64,000 nt of DNA from Tricholoma matsutake (lineage: Eukaryota > Basidiomycota > Agaricomycetes > Agaricales > Tricholomataceae): NCBI GenBank assembly GCA_026075535.2, contig AP026550.1:1612001-1676000 (forward strand), read 5' to 3'. The notes under the pieces were generated by a model, which searched no databases, was not told the DNA's origin, and saw only the letters and a program-made list of their open reading frames with translations. Position numbers and translations under genes: made by a program. This document shows, in pieces, positions 34,961-45,482 of the stretch; position 1 is the stretch's first letter, and the number at the start of each line of letters is the position of its first letter.

Positions 34961-36788
34961 TAATGCAGGCAGTTTGAGCTGTCAGGGTGCTTTGTCCCAA
35001 TGAGGATACTTTGCAAGGATTGTTGAGACCTCTGTAGTTCCTGTAAGGCAAAGACTGAGCTGAAGAAGGTCAAGTTGCCAACCATGGTGTGAAGGATGCC
35101 ATACAAGACCTCAAGGCAGTCCATTCCTAGTAGAATTATCCAGAAGCTACCATCTGGATCATCCACCTTGGTCTTAGCAACACAGAAGTATATGTTCTTG
35201 ATCATGATCATGATGTCAACATACAATTGCATAGGCATCAATGCCATTGTGACTTTGTCTTCAGTAAAAAGTCCAAGTAGAAGGTGGCCCACTGCACTAA
35301 GATGTTCCAGCTGTTCTGAAAGTGAAAGGTCAATGCAGATGTATGGAATGAGGATATGACGAAACAGTGCTCCAAGGACTTGGAAACACTTTTGTGCTTG
35401 GTTAAACCCAGGCAATGCATCTGTGGGCAGATTTGGGAGGGACCATACATCTTGGAGCATGTTATATGCTAGCTTCACATCCTGATGATCATTGGGATTG
35501 AGCAGGTAATCAATTCGAGTTGATGTCAAGTTGTTTGAAGCCAAATGAGAATGGATCACAGAAGGCTTGATGTGAACTCCATGAACATGGAGACCTTTAT
35601 CCTGGAGCAACAAGTTCCAAAGCCATTTGAAAACATGTTTGTAGTCTTTGTCCGCAGTAACATCATCACCACCAACTTCCAGATTCATGAGTGGGAGGAC
35701 ATGCAACATGTCATAGATGGGGGAGGTGGCCACAAGTTGACATTTAAATGTTAAGTGTACCAGTGCTTTGCCATGCTGAGATTCACCATCAGATGCAATG
35801 CTAATGGTTCTAAGCCCCAATTTCTGGCTGGATACACACACATGCTGTGTTGATCAGAGCTGCATGTTGAAATCCCATCTCATGTTTGCAAGAACCTGAG
35901 ATCAAGATTGGCCTCACGCCATACAATTGTGTTTCACCACTTAAGACACCAAGTGTGCCAACAGTTGCCTAATTCAACTCATGAGAAATAGAAATCAAAT
36001 GCCAACCATCATTGATGCTTGATTGATGCATCATCACCCACCTCGACAGCAAGATGCACTTCACCTTTGTCGATGCTGCTTATCAAGAGCTCTACTTCCT
36101 TGTCAGAGTTGAACTCTAGGCTTGTCCTGTGCTCATGCTCACAGCAAGCACCCAAGATCTTGTTGGTCTTGTCATCGTGGCATAACCTCTCCTCAGTCTT
36201 GAGTTTGTCGAGCATCAGGATTTGGTGAACTACACAATGGCCTTGGAGGAGGTCATGTATGCTTTCAAAGTTGCTGTCAACATTCATTTCAACTTCGAGC
36301 CTGGTAGGTGAAAGTGAAGAGACCAAGAGCCGAGGGATTAGTGTGCGGTGGTGGAGGGTATCAAGTGATGGGAGATTAAAGGCACAGTGCACAATTCCCA
36401 CAACTTGAGCCCCGCCAAGTCTCCATAATAACAGCCCACACAAGTCATCCTCCTCAGTGTAGTTCCTTGGATGATACACTTGTCGAGCTGCATGATCATA
36501 CAGATCCAGAAGGTTCTGAATCCCACCCTTTCTTGCAAGGTTAACCCTGACTAGACAATCCACCTGCTCTACCTTCCCACTACCAACAGCCATAACCCAT
36601 CTTTTGAAGTCGTCTGCTACAGCCTTCCCTGCAAGTTTTTGGGCATTGTTGAGCCTCCTCAAGCACAATGCATGAACCTCTCCAGTCTTTCTCCTCACTA
36701 TCGTTATGAGACCTCCAACACTGTGGTACATCAAATGTGTGTTTTCATGTACACCTGTTTCAATTTGGTGATAGGTCCACCTGGTCAT
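34918..36788 (-). pseudogene. Core of a candidate P-element/THAP9-like transposase
   Basis: The open segments 36788-36009 and 35841-34918 plus the in-frame stretch between them encode the most conserved part. Three motifs recall the RNase H-like core of P-element/THAP9 transposases: ILMLDKLKTEERL with Asp at 36207-36209, ISIASDGESQHGKAL with Asp at 35788-35790, and LLGMDCLEVLYGIL with Glu at 35110-35112. After the second motif, DKDYKHVFKWLWNLL resembles the DxxHLIKxxRN stretch of that superfamily. The roughly 200 residues that follow, before the Glu motif, would occupy the place of the inserted GTP-binding domain. Catalytic roles are inference; no search was possible. In other copies I remember RxRNLL where this one reads WLWNLL, which fits decay. 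Confidence 0.6.
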
Positions 36789-38155
36789 TCAAGCTTGGAA
36801 AACACATCTACAATTGTTGTCAAAGCTCTACAAACCCATACAAACCCCTCCGAAGCCCTACGAACCTCTATGAACCTCTACAAAATCATGAGAATGCTTC
36901 AAAATTCTTGGCAACACTTCGAAGCTGTTGGCAACACCTTGAAATTCTTTGTATGTCTTCGGCCACCATAATACAATTCCCCCGACCTTTGTACAGCTCA
37001 GGATATACACTTGGAACATCATTGATGAGTTCCGAACCAGTCTCGAGCAATATTGCAGTGATATCGGCCTTCAAACAAGTCTGATATTTCCTTCAAAGAC
37101 TTTGAAAATCATTGAACATTGAAAATTGATATCGGACACTATATTGCTATCCAAATGGTCATCACACACATGCCAGACGTATCCCCTACCATTGTCAAAC
37201 AATATCGCACTGATGTCAGGCCACGAACGAAGTCCAAAGAAACTTTGAAAATCTTTGAAACACATTGAACCTCGAAAAACATCTTTGGACACAGTATTTC
37301 CTATTCGAATGATCTTTGGATGCATGCTGGACACATGGGACACTATCTCGAGTATATTGAACACATTTCGACTGCATGTGTATGCATACAATCCGCTCAA
37401 AGCAGTTTCCGATGTTTTATTCAATTTATAACAAGGACAGTCTGCTTTTAGCTATTCTTTCTTATTATTTCTTCATCATGTGTTATATTCACCCTTTCTA
37501 GTCTTGCTTTATTGTTCTGATATACTTCTATTGTCTTTTGCCTCAAGTTTTCCACATGTTTGCCTCATGTTCTCTAGCCTTTTTAGGTAGTTTCTTTATT
37601 TTATATAAAAAGATGTACTAGATACAAAGAAAAACAAGAAAGTTGTCATCTTCATCCCAGATCACAGTGATTTTAGAGTTCAGTTTAGTCTTATTCAGTC
37701 TGAAGTTTGGTGTTTTACACTAAACTTCCTCAAAATTCCTCAAAATTCCTTGAGATTCCTTGCATTACACTATTTTCGCTCTTGTTTTCCTCAATTCACC
37801 TTTGCTTTGCTTCTACTACTCATCTAGTCCCCTGATCTTGCGTCCAAACATATTTGTGCACTCAAAATTCCTTGAAACTTCTTTGAAAAAACCTTGAAAA
37901 ATATTGCAACACCTCGAAAAATATTGCAACATCTCAAAAATCATTGCAACTCCTTGAAAATCCTCAAAAGTCCTCAAAACACATTCTTTTAGCTTCGAAC
38001 TGCTTTGACAAGCAGTTGTTTTATGACTATTTGATGCTTGGTCTGACAGGTGACATCTAGAGGGCCTTGCATCCTTCCTCTGACTTGTGTTATACCATCC
38101 AAAGCCATTTAGTAGGTTTTGTTTGGGTTTCTGGGTTGAGCATCATCATTGGGTG
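36780..38155. other. About 1.4 kb of unidentified DNA separating two transposase segments
   Basis: The transposase frame stops resembling its family after NLQGVLH (minus strand, near 38150) and resumes at QIETGVHENTHLMYH (near 36770). The DNA between is AT-rich, has no coding potential and contains degenerate repeats of the type CCTTGAAAAATATTGCAACACCTCGAAAA near 36840-36960 and 37720-37980. It could be an inserted element such as a solo LTR. I could not find its exact ends. Confidence 0.5.
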
Positions 38156-38736
38156 GAGGACACCTTGCAGGTTTCCATTTTTAGTGAGTGCCTCACAATT
38201 TTTACAATGTCCAGAAGTGTGTTGGGCCTTTGATGTGCAACCCTTGGCATGTAGTACCATGACCCCACTAATAACGGAGTAATCCCGAGGGTCCCCCAGC
38301 TCATCATGGATGCCATATGGATACAATGAGTAGGTGCTCTTGCCTGGTGGAAGGTCAATTTGGATACCACAGCACATCTTTGATTTGGGATAGCTTTGTG
38401 GTGGTGGGGGGCATGGGGCATGGTCTTGGGCTTCAACATCTATTGGGGGATTGGACAGTGTGGTAATGTGTGCCATGTCAATGTCTTGGTTCTGTGGTTC
38501 AGTTGTGGGTGGTGGGGACCTGAAGCTAATTAGGCAAGGGCACTCTATTCCAATGTCGCTAACTACACTTCATCGATAGCCTGCTCAGCCATTCCAATTT
38601 ACCTTTGAATAAATAAACTGTGACTTGGTGATATGCAACAAGGTATTCCAGAAAATGGCAAAGTCCTATGAGACCTTTCTCTCCCACTTGGACTAGTTAT
38701 TGCAGCTCATTGGGGGGCTTCTGAAGCAAGCCATTC
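38156..38736 (-). pseudogene. N-terminal middle segment of the candidate transposase
   Basis: From the chromovirus target site, the minus strand reads GLLQKPPNELQ, a stop, then LVQVGEKGLIGLCHFLEYLV and, further on, the conserved LPPGKSTYSLYPYGIHDELG and CKNCEALTKNGNLQGVLH blocks. These match the N-terminal half of the same repetitive family. The TAA stop just after the insertion site shows the gene had decayed at least in this copy. Confidence 0.6.
38732..38736. repeat. Left target-site duplication CATTC of the chromovirus
   Basis: The same five bases follow the 3' LTR at 46212-46216. Confidence 0.9.
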
Positions 38737-39451
38737 TGTTACGATTTGTTATCTAGACCCACAAGACCAGGCACTTCATTTTTCCTTTCTGACATGACAC
38801 GACTCACTTCTGATGGAGACACCCCCTTGACCTGACTCCTGTTGATCGACATGCTGCACTGCAGTATTCCATGACGTTGGACTCCGTGACATCGGACTCC
38901 TTGACATCAGACCCTTGATATCAGATCTGTGACATCAGATGCCTCATGCTTGGCATGAGGGTTATTTGCTATTGTTCTTTGACATGCTGTGCCGCAGCAC
39001 TCTGTGACATTGGACGCCTCATGCTAGGCATGAGGCTTACCGTTCTATTGTTCCTTCTATATTTACTTGACAAGGATCTCGTACTCCGATTGGACAATAG
39101 ACATTCTCTGAACCATATATAAGCTACAGTAATACTGCCTGTATTCCTTAGCTTGACCTAATTCAAATAATGGTCTTAGACTCAACCAGAACACTCGACA
39201 GCTTAGGAAGCCCCTAGCTGTGATAACTCGAACTCAACAGTTGGAAAGCCTCCAACTGTGATACACAAACCGACGGTCTACTCAGAAAGCCTCTGAGTAC
39301 GGATAGCTGTGATGACTTGAGGAAGTACCCAAGTGAAGGCAGGAAGCCCGATACACTAGGAAAGTCTCCTAGTGCGATACGAGACAGTTGGAAAGCCTCC
39401 AACTGTAACATACAAAGCCAAGGCTGAGTTAAAGACCTATAGTCTTAACAA
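38737..39451 (+). repeat. 5' LTR of the chromovirus
   Basis: 715 bp, from TGTTACGATTTG to GTCTTAACA. It contains palindromes around GCATGAGG in the U3-like part, a TATATAAGC box near 39113, and a row of hairpins in its last 250 bp. It is 14 bp shorter than the 3' LTR because of one unit fewer in a TGACATCGGACTCC-type short tandem repeat. Confidence 0.95.
39199..39450 (+). repeat. Array of stem-loops with AAGCC-type loops in the LTR
   Basis: Successive perfect or nearly perfect hairpins with different stems and a nearly constant five-base loop: CAGCTtAGG/CCTAGCTG with AAGCC; ACAGTTGGA/TCCAACTGT (39237-39259) with AAGCC; TACTCAGA/TCTGAGTA (39279-39299) with AAGCC; ACTTGaGG/CCCAAGT (39315-39334) with AAGTA; CACTAGGA/TCCTAGTG (39354-39374) with AAGTC; ACAGTTGGA/TCCAACTGT (39384-39406) with AAGCC; and GTTAAaGAC/GTCTTAAC at the LTR end (39429-39450). 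The 3' LTR carries the same set at about 45959-46210. Confidence 0.85.
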
Positions 39452-39832
39452 AAGGTCAAGCTGATCTACGAAGTCCACCTACCTAGGTGCAGACACAACG
39501 TCTTTCAGACAAAGCCCAGACAGACCTCCAACCAGAGCATCATCATCAGGAAGAACCCCATGGTATAGATACCAGGGTTGACTAGTACAATACTCAGAAC
39601 CAGCACAGAAGTGGTTCTCAAAGAGAACCAGTGACAAAGAACCCTGATACCTCGACGAAGAGGACTTTAGATCCCTCAATACAGAAGAAACTCCAGAACG
39701 AGACCCATTCTCCTTATCCAACGACAATGCCAACATGTCCACTGAACCGACCACATCGACCAAGGAGATCAGGATACAAACCCCCTCCAACTTCACAGGG
39801 GACTGAACTAGACTGCAAAGTTCTTACAAGAA

Positions 39833-40540
39833 GTGAAACTCTATTTGAGAGTGAACCATGGAATCTATGACACCGACGAGAAGAAAATCATCTTTGCATT
39901 GTCCTTCATGAACGGAGGAACCGCTGTGCCCTGGGCACAGACATGGGCAGAAAGAGAGGACCTAGGGACTTGGTCAGCCTTTGAATCGGCGCTCAAGACA
40001 GCGTTCACGCCGATCGACGAAGCTGGCAGGGCCAGAACTGAGATGAAGACATTGAAGCAGGGACAGGACCTGGAGGACTACATTGTGCAGTTCCGAATCC
40101 TGTGAGAGAAGGCGGGAATCAATGACGACACCGCCCTCATTGAACTCTTTATGGATGGGTTGAACCCCAAGCTCCTCGAAAGAGTTTTCAACATGGAAAC
40201 GATCCCTACGACCTTGGAAGGAATGATCAACGCCGCCTCCAAGTATGATGGACAGTGGAGAAGAGCAAAGGCCATAGCAGGGAGGCTGCAGGAGACTTTT
40301 ATGAAGAAGCTCCCGGCCTCTAAGGCAAAGGAAACCCCACTTGAGATCAACCGCCTCTCCTACCAGGAGAGGATCAAACACATGAAGAAAGGGTTGTGCT
40401 TTGTGTGCCACCAGCCCAGACACAGAGCAACTGAACACAAGAAAGGGGAAACAAGGACCAAGGACCAGCCTTTCCCAAAGAACAAAGGCAAAGAAGCCTA
40501 CTCGAAGATCCGAGTGATCTTGAATGAACTCAATGGATAA
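39833..40540 (+). pseudogene. Chromovirus gag with one internal stop
   Basis: Encodes the capsid-like block (VNHGIYDTDEKKIIFALSFM, AVPWAQTWAERE, FESALKTAF, LKQGQDLEDYIVQF), then TGA at 40103-40105 (a CGA-to-TGA change would explain it), and the C-terminal part up to a TAA at 40538-40540. The nucleocapsid knuckle reads CFVCHQPRHRATEH, with His instead of the last Cys of the usual CCHC pattern. A true start upstream is likely but not evident. The frame differs from that of pol. Confidence 0.8.
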
Positions 40541-40602
40541 GAGAAAGCAACTGCTGTTGCTGCCATCAGAGATGAGGGTTTTTAAAGGGGTGGCCTGCCT
40601 CG

Positions 40603-43600
40603 ATGCCAGGTACCACCGAACTTTCCATCTGCTCTGTACTACTAGCCACTTTGAAAAATCAATCTATGCGTTTAGATGTCAAAGTGGTAGGGACAGGCAG
40701 AGGAAAAGCCATCGAAACTGAAGCCCTACTCGACTCTGGAGCAGGAGGGATATTCATGAGTCATGAATTTGCAGAGGATGGCGGATTCGAACTGTACCCC
40801 CTGGAGAAGGTGATCAAGGTCAAGAACGTGGACGGAACCCCAAACAAGAAAGGGGAGATTTCCCACTACGCCAAGGGACTCTTGATGATCAATGGAAGAA
40901 CTTTCCCAATGACCTTCCTCATTGCAGGACTGGGAAAGGAATCAGTCATCTTGGGCTTGCCATGGCTCAGGAGAATCAATCCAGTAATCAACTGGAGAAT
41001 TGGAACCTTCCAATTCAGGACGAATGACAAGACCCATCCTGAATTCTCACATGGAAGAGGAAGAACCCTTATCGGTAGGGTACAAACCAAGAAAACTGAC
41101 GATGAACACTTGTCATGGCGTCGGAAGGGAACCGAGCAGAAGAAGAACCCCTTAGACATGACAAAGGAAGAATGACAGGCATGGTGCCGAGGCATCATTG
41201 CTAGAGACCAAGAGAAGCTCGCCCTCAAGAAGAAAGCTGCTGAGGAAGAACAAGCACAGTGGAAAAGGCTGGCCACCAGAGAACTGGAGAAACTGGCCAC
41301 CAGAAAAGAAGAAGGACAACTGGCAGTAGCCCGAATAGTCACAAAAGAGAGGGAAAAAGCAGCCCTGAAAAGCAAGAAAGAAGAGCTGGCAAAAGAAGAA
41401 CACCAAGAGCTATGCTGAAGAGTTGTCGCCAAGGCAAAACTGATGGGAGGAGTCCTCCATGAAGAACCAAGAAGAAGCAAGATGCCCATCGAGACAAGGA
41501 AAGCGACAATCGAAGAAATTGATGATGAAGAGATTGCGATCACGACTCTTCAAGATGTGGAGCCTATTGGGCCACAAGATGAAGAAGAAACTGAGAAGGA
41601 AAACTCAGCACAGGCAAACCACAAACAGGCAACGGAACAGGCAATGGAACAGGCAACAGAACTACCGAAAGAGACGCCTGAACTAAGGATCGAAGATGAT
41701 GAGCTACTGGTCGCCTACATCCAAGGAGAACCCATCATTGGAATATTCAAACCAGCTAGGACACCGCTGACAGAGGAGTATGACGAGCCAAGATACGGAT
41801 ATTCTCTGATGACAAAGACAATCTCTCGGATCGTAAAGGCAAAAGGATCACCGCGATATGCTTATGGACAAAATATCTGGATTAGGGCAAAGACATCGGT
41901 CTCTCAACACCTGACACACAAGAAGGAAGGAGACCCTGAACAGAAGACCCTAGATGAACTACTCCCCGAACAGTACAAGGAGTACCAATGGATATTCGAA
42001 AAGGAAGCATCGGAACGATTCCCAGAATCAAGACCCTGGGATCACGTGATCAAACTGAAACTGGACTTTGTAGCAAAGGATTGCAGGGTTTACCCATTGT
42101 TGCTGGCAGAACAAAAGAAACTCGACGAGTTTCTTGATGAAAGCCTGCAGAAAGGATACATCCGACCATCGAAATCACCCATGGCGTTGCCATTCTTCTT
42201 CATTGCAAAGAAGGACTCGGACGCGCTACAACCCTGCCAAGATTACAGGTACTTGAATAATGGAACAATCAAGAACACCTACCCACTGCCACTGGTAGGA
42301 GACCTGTTGGACAAACTGAGAGGGGCAAAATGGTTTACGAAATTGGACATCCAATGGGGATATCACAATGTCAGAATCAAGGACAGAGATCAATGGAAAG
42401 CAGCCTTCAAGATGAACAGGGGGCTGTTTGAGCCAATGGTGATGTTCTTCGGATTATGCAACTCACTGGCAACCTTCTAGGCAATGATGAACAAGATATT
42501 CCATGACATGATCGGAGAAGGATGGCTCGTGATTTACATGGACGACATCCTGATATTCTCCAAGGATCAGAATGAACACCAGGAAAGGACAAAGAGAGTA
42601 CTGCAAAGGTTGGCAGAGAACGACCTATACCTGAAACCAGAGAAATGCAAGTTTGACATCCACAAAGTGGAATTCTTGGGTCTGATCATCTGACCCAACA
42701 AATTGCCATGGACAACACGAAACTGGCAGGTATACAGGATTGGCCAACCCTGACAGACGTAAAGGCAGTCAGATCTTTCCTGGGATTTGGAAACTTCTAC
42801 AGGAAGTTTATTGGACATTTCGCGGAGACAAGCAGACCACTTAATGAGCTGACGAAGAAGGACAAAATGTTCAACTGGACAACCAAATGTGAACAGGCCT
42901 TTCAGACGCTGAAAAGGAAATTCGCAGAAGCACTGGTACTGCTGATGCCAGACCCAACAAAGCCATTCACAATCGAATCAGACGCCTCAAAACACGCAAC
43001 AGGAGGAGTGCTGAGACAAAGGGATACGAATGGAGACTGGCATCTGTGCGGATACATATCACATGCACTGACACCAACGGAACGGAACTACGAGATATAT
43101 GACAGGGAACTTCTGGCGATAGTACAATCACTGGAAACTTGGAGACACTACTTGCTGGGTTCAGAACACCCGGTAGTAATCCTCTCGGATCACAAGAACC
43201 TAACGTACTTCCAGACGGCACAGAAACTGAACAGATGACAGGCAAGATGGAGCTTATTCCTATCAGAATTCGACTTGCAACTTGTCCATGTACCAGGATC
43301 TCAGATGGTACAGAGCGATGCGCTATCACAGAGAGCGGACCATATACCAGAAGAAGACAATGATAATGAAGATGTCACAATGCTGCCAGAAACAGTATTT
43401 GTGAAATTCATTGACACAGAAATGCATGATCTACTTGCAGATAGTATCATGAAAGACAATCTGGTAAAAAGCACAATCGAGGCACTAAAGACAAAAGGAA
43501 TGCCGCCGATCAAGTCGGCATTGGAAGATTGGAAAATAGAAGATGGCCTTCTATTCTTCCGAGACAGATGCTATGTCCTGGACAATGGAGATCTATGGAA

Positions 43601-44852
43601 GAAGCTGGTGCAAAAGTACCATGAAGGAGTAACCAGTGGACACCCAGGACAATAGCAGACTACCGAAATGATCAGGAGGGACTACTGGTGGCCAGGAATG
43701 ATGACATACATCAAGAACTATGTCGCTGGATGTGCCACATGCCAGCAAATGAAGGTCAATACCCACCCGATGACACCCCCACTGCAACTGATCAAATCCA
43801 AAGCAATGAGACCATTTGTGATGGTGACAACAGATTTTATAACCGACTTCCCAGAGTCCGACAGTTATGATGCACTCATGGTCGTGGTAGACCATGGGCT
43901 TGCAAAGGGGGTAATTTTTATCCCTTGCAGGAAAACAATAGATGCATTGGGAGTGGCCACCCTCTACCTAGACAATGTCTACAAACAATTCGGCCTCCCA
44001 GACAAGATCATCTCCGACAGAGATCCCAGATTTGCCTCGCAGCTGTTCCAGGAGCTAGGGAGACTGCTCAGAATCAAGCTGGCAATGAGCACAGTGTACC
44101 ACCCCCAGACCGACGGGGAGACAGAATGGGTGAACCAGGAAGTGGAAATATACTTACGGATCTTCTGCTCGAACAACCAGGAGAACTGGAAGCACCTCCT
44201 CCTGACTGCGGAGTTCACACACAACCAGAGGATGCACTCTGTACAGAAGAACTCCCCATTCTACCTCATGATGGGCTATGAGCCCAAGGTGATCCCACTC
44301 CCCTACCTGAAGACGAACATACCAGCCATAGAAAAATGAATAGTTGCACTGCAATGGGCCCGAGATGAAGCGAAGGAAACTCACGAGTTGGCCAGACAAA
44401 TGATGGCGGAAAGAACGACAAGGCACTTCACCCCATTCAAAGAAGGAGACAGAGTGTGGCTAGAAGCGAAGAACCTCAGAACGATGCACCAAACAAAGAA
44501 GCTCGCACCAAAAAGAGAAGGACCATTCTCTATCGAGGAGGTCCTGAGCCCACTCTCCTACCGACTGAAGTTGCCAGAACAATGGAAGATACACCCGGTG
44601 TTCCACGTGGCACTCCTTTCCCCATATAAAGAAACCAAGACACATGGACCGAACTTCCCAGAACTGCCGCCCGATCTGATAGAAGGCGAATCGGAATATG
44701 AAGTGGAAGCGATCATCGGACATAAGAAGAAAGGAAGGACCATGCACTTCTTAGTGAAGTGGGTTGGATACCTGACCTCAGAGAACTCATGGGAGCCCAA
44801 GGGAAACCTGAAACATGCCAAGACAATCCTAGGGGCATATAAACAGCGATGA
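40603..44852 (+). pseudogene. Chromovirus pol: protease, RT, RNase H, integrase, chromodomain
   Basis: Protease with LLDSGAGGIF and VILGLPWL (about 40730-40980); a Lys/Glu-rich spacer; RT with RPSKSPMALPFFFIAKKD, WFTKLDIQWGYHNVRI and the intact YMDDILIFSKD box (about 42170-42690); RNase H with [15 protein letters not shown] and [19 protein letters not shown]; integrase with YWWPGM, the zinc-binding CATC motif, TTDFITDFP and STVYHPQTDGETEWVNQ; and a chromodomain (FLVKWVGYLTSENSWEP, about 44700-44840). Stops at 41173, 41416, 42478, 42691, 43236, 43653 and 44337 can each come from a single C-to-T or G-to-A change, most of them CGA to TGA. A one-base deletion near 42700 shifts the frame. The key RT aspartates are intact. 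Confidence 0.92.
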
Positions 44853-45071
44853 CAGCTGTAGAACCCCCAAGACCGAAAACACCCACCGAACCGAAGAAAC
44901 CACAGGATGCTCCCCCCTCCATCGACACTACACCTACCACAAACCCCAGCAAGGACTGGGTGAACAGTCATTGACCAACAACCACTGATGAACATACTCC
45001 CAGGCAGACCCTCATAGGTATGCCCGCATGGGATTCCCTTCTGGATACCAAGGGACGACTGGATAAGAAGG

Positions 45072-45386
45072 ATGTCCTCAACCTGTCCCAAATGCTGCCT
45101 CTTTGCCTGGAGGAGCACAAAGGCGGACTACACCTGGGTGAGGACCCAATATGAAGAGTGGTGTTTTGAGGAAGAGCGAGATGGGGAAGACTACATCTCA
45201 GAGGACTTCTGCGTCGACTGGACAGGGCTTCGCCCTGGTATGAGGCCACTGGTGGGTGTGAGCAGACCCCTATGGATCGACCTGCAGTGGAATACCCACT
45301 ATGATGACGAGAGCGGATATAGCCTGGCGAAGAGGCTCCTGCTCAGAGAACACGGAGAGTTGGGAACACTGCTGCACTCCAACTGA
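45072..45386 (+). CDS. Small accessory ORF between the chromodomain and the 3' LTR
   Basis: An uninterrupted 104-residue frame, although pol next to it holds seven stops. It starts MSSTCPKCCLFAWRS, is rich in Glu, Asp and Trp (WVRTQYEEWCFEEERDGEDY) and ends GELGTLLHSN. I recognise no family. It is set 220 bp downstream of pol and before the purine tract, the place where some Ty3/gypsy lineages carry extra genes. It could also be chance openness in a purine-rich strand. Confidence 0.4.
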   Translation: MSSTCPKCCLFAWRSTKADYTWVRTQYEEWCFEEERDGEDYISEDFCVDWTGLRPGMRPLVGVSRPLWIDLQWNTHYDDESGYSLAKRLLLREHGELGTLLHSN

Positions 45387-45470
45387 TTCCCTCAAACCCC
45401 ACGACCCCACCCCACCTCCTGACTAGGGAGGAGAAAGAGATTTTGATCGAAGTCAGTGACTTTGAAGATA

Positions 45471-45482
45471 GAGAGAGGGTGA
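45471..45482 (+). other. Polypurine tract of the chromovirus
   Basis: GAGAGAGGGTGA lies directly before the TGTTAC start of the 3' LTR and is preceded by further purine-rich sequence, as expected for plus-strand priming. Confidence 0.75.

Noticed and set aside
32796..36788. Assignment of the repetitive minus-strand gene to KDZ (Kyakuja-Dileera-Zisupton) or Plavaka transposons, common in Agaricomycetes
   Set aside because: I do not see the CxC modules or the core motifs I associate with KDZ, nor the Plavaka conserved blocks. The Asp-Asp-Glu contexts fit P-element/THAP9 better.
36740..37084. Open frames in the 36.7-38.1 kb insert as genes
   Set aside because: Composed of degenerate repeats, with no conserved motif and no codon structure.
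39452..39480. tRNA-type primer binding site directly after the chromovirus 5' LTR
   Set aside because: The sequence AAAGGTCAAGCTGATC does not match the usual TGG-starting tRNA 3' complement; a self-priming mode is possible but not shown.
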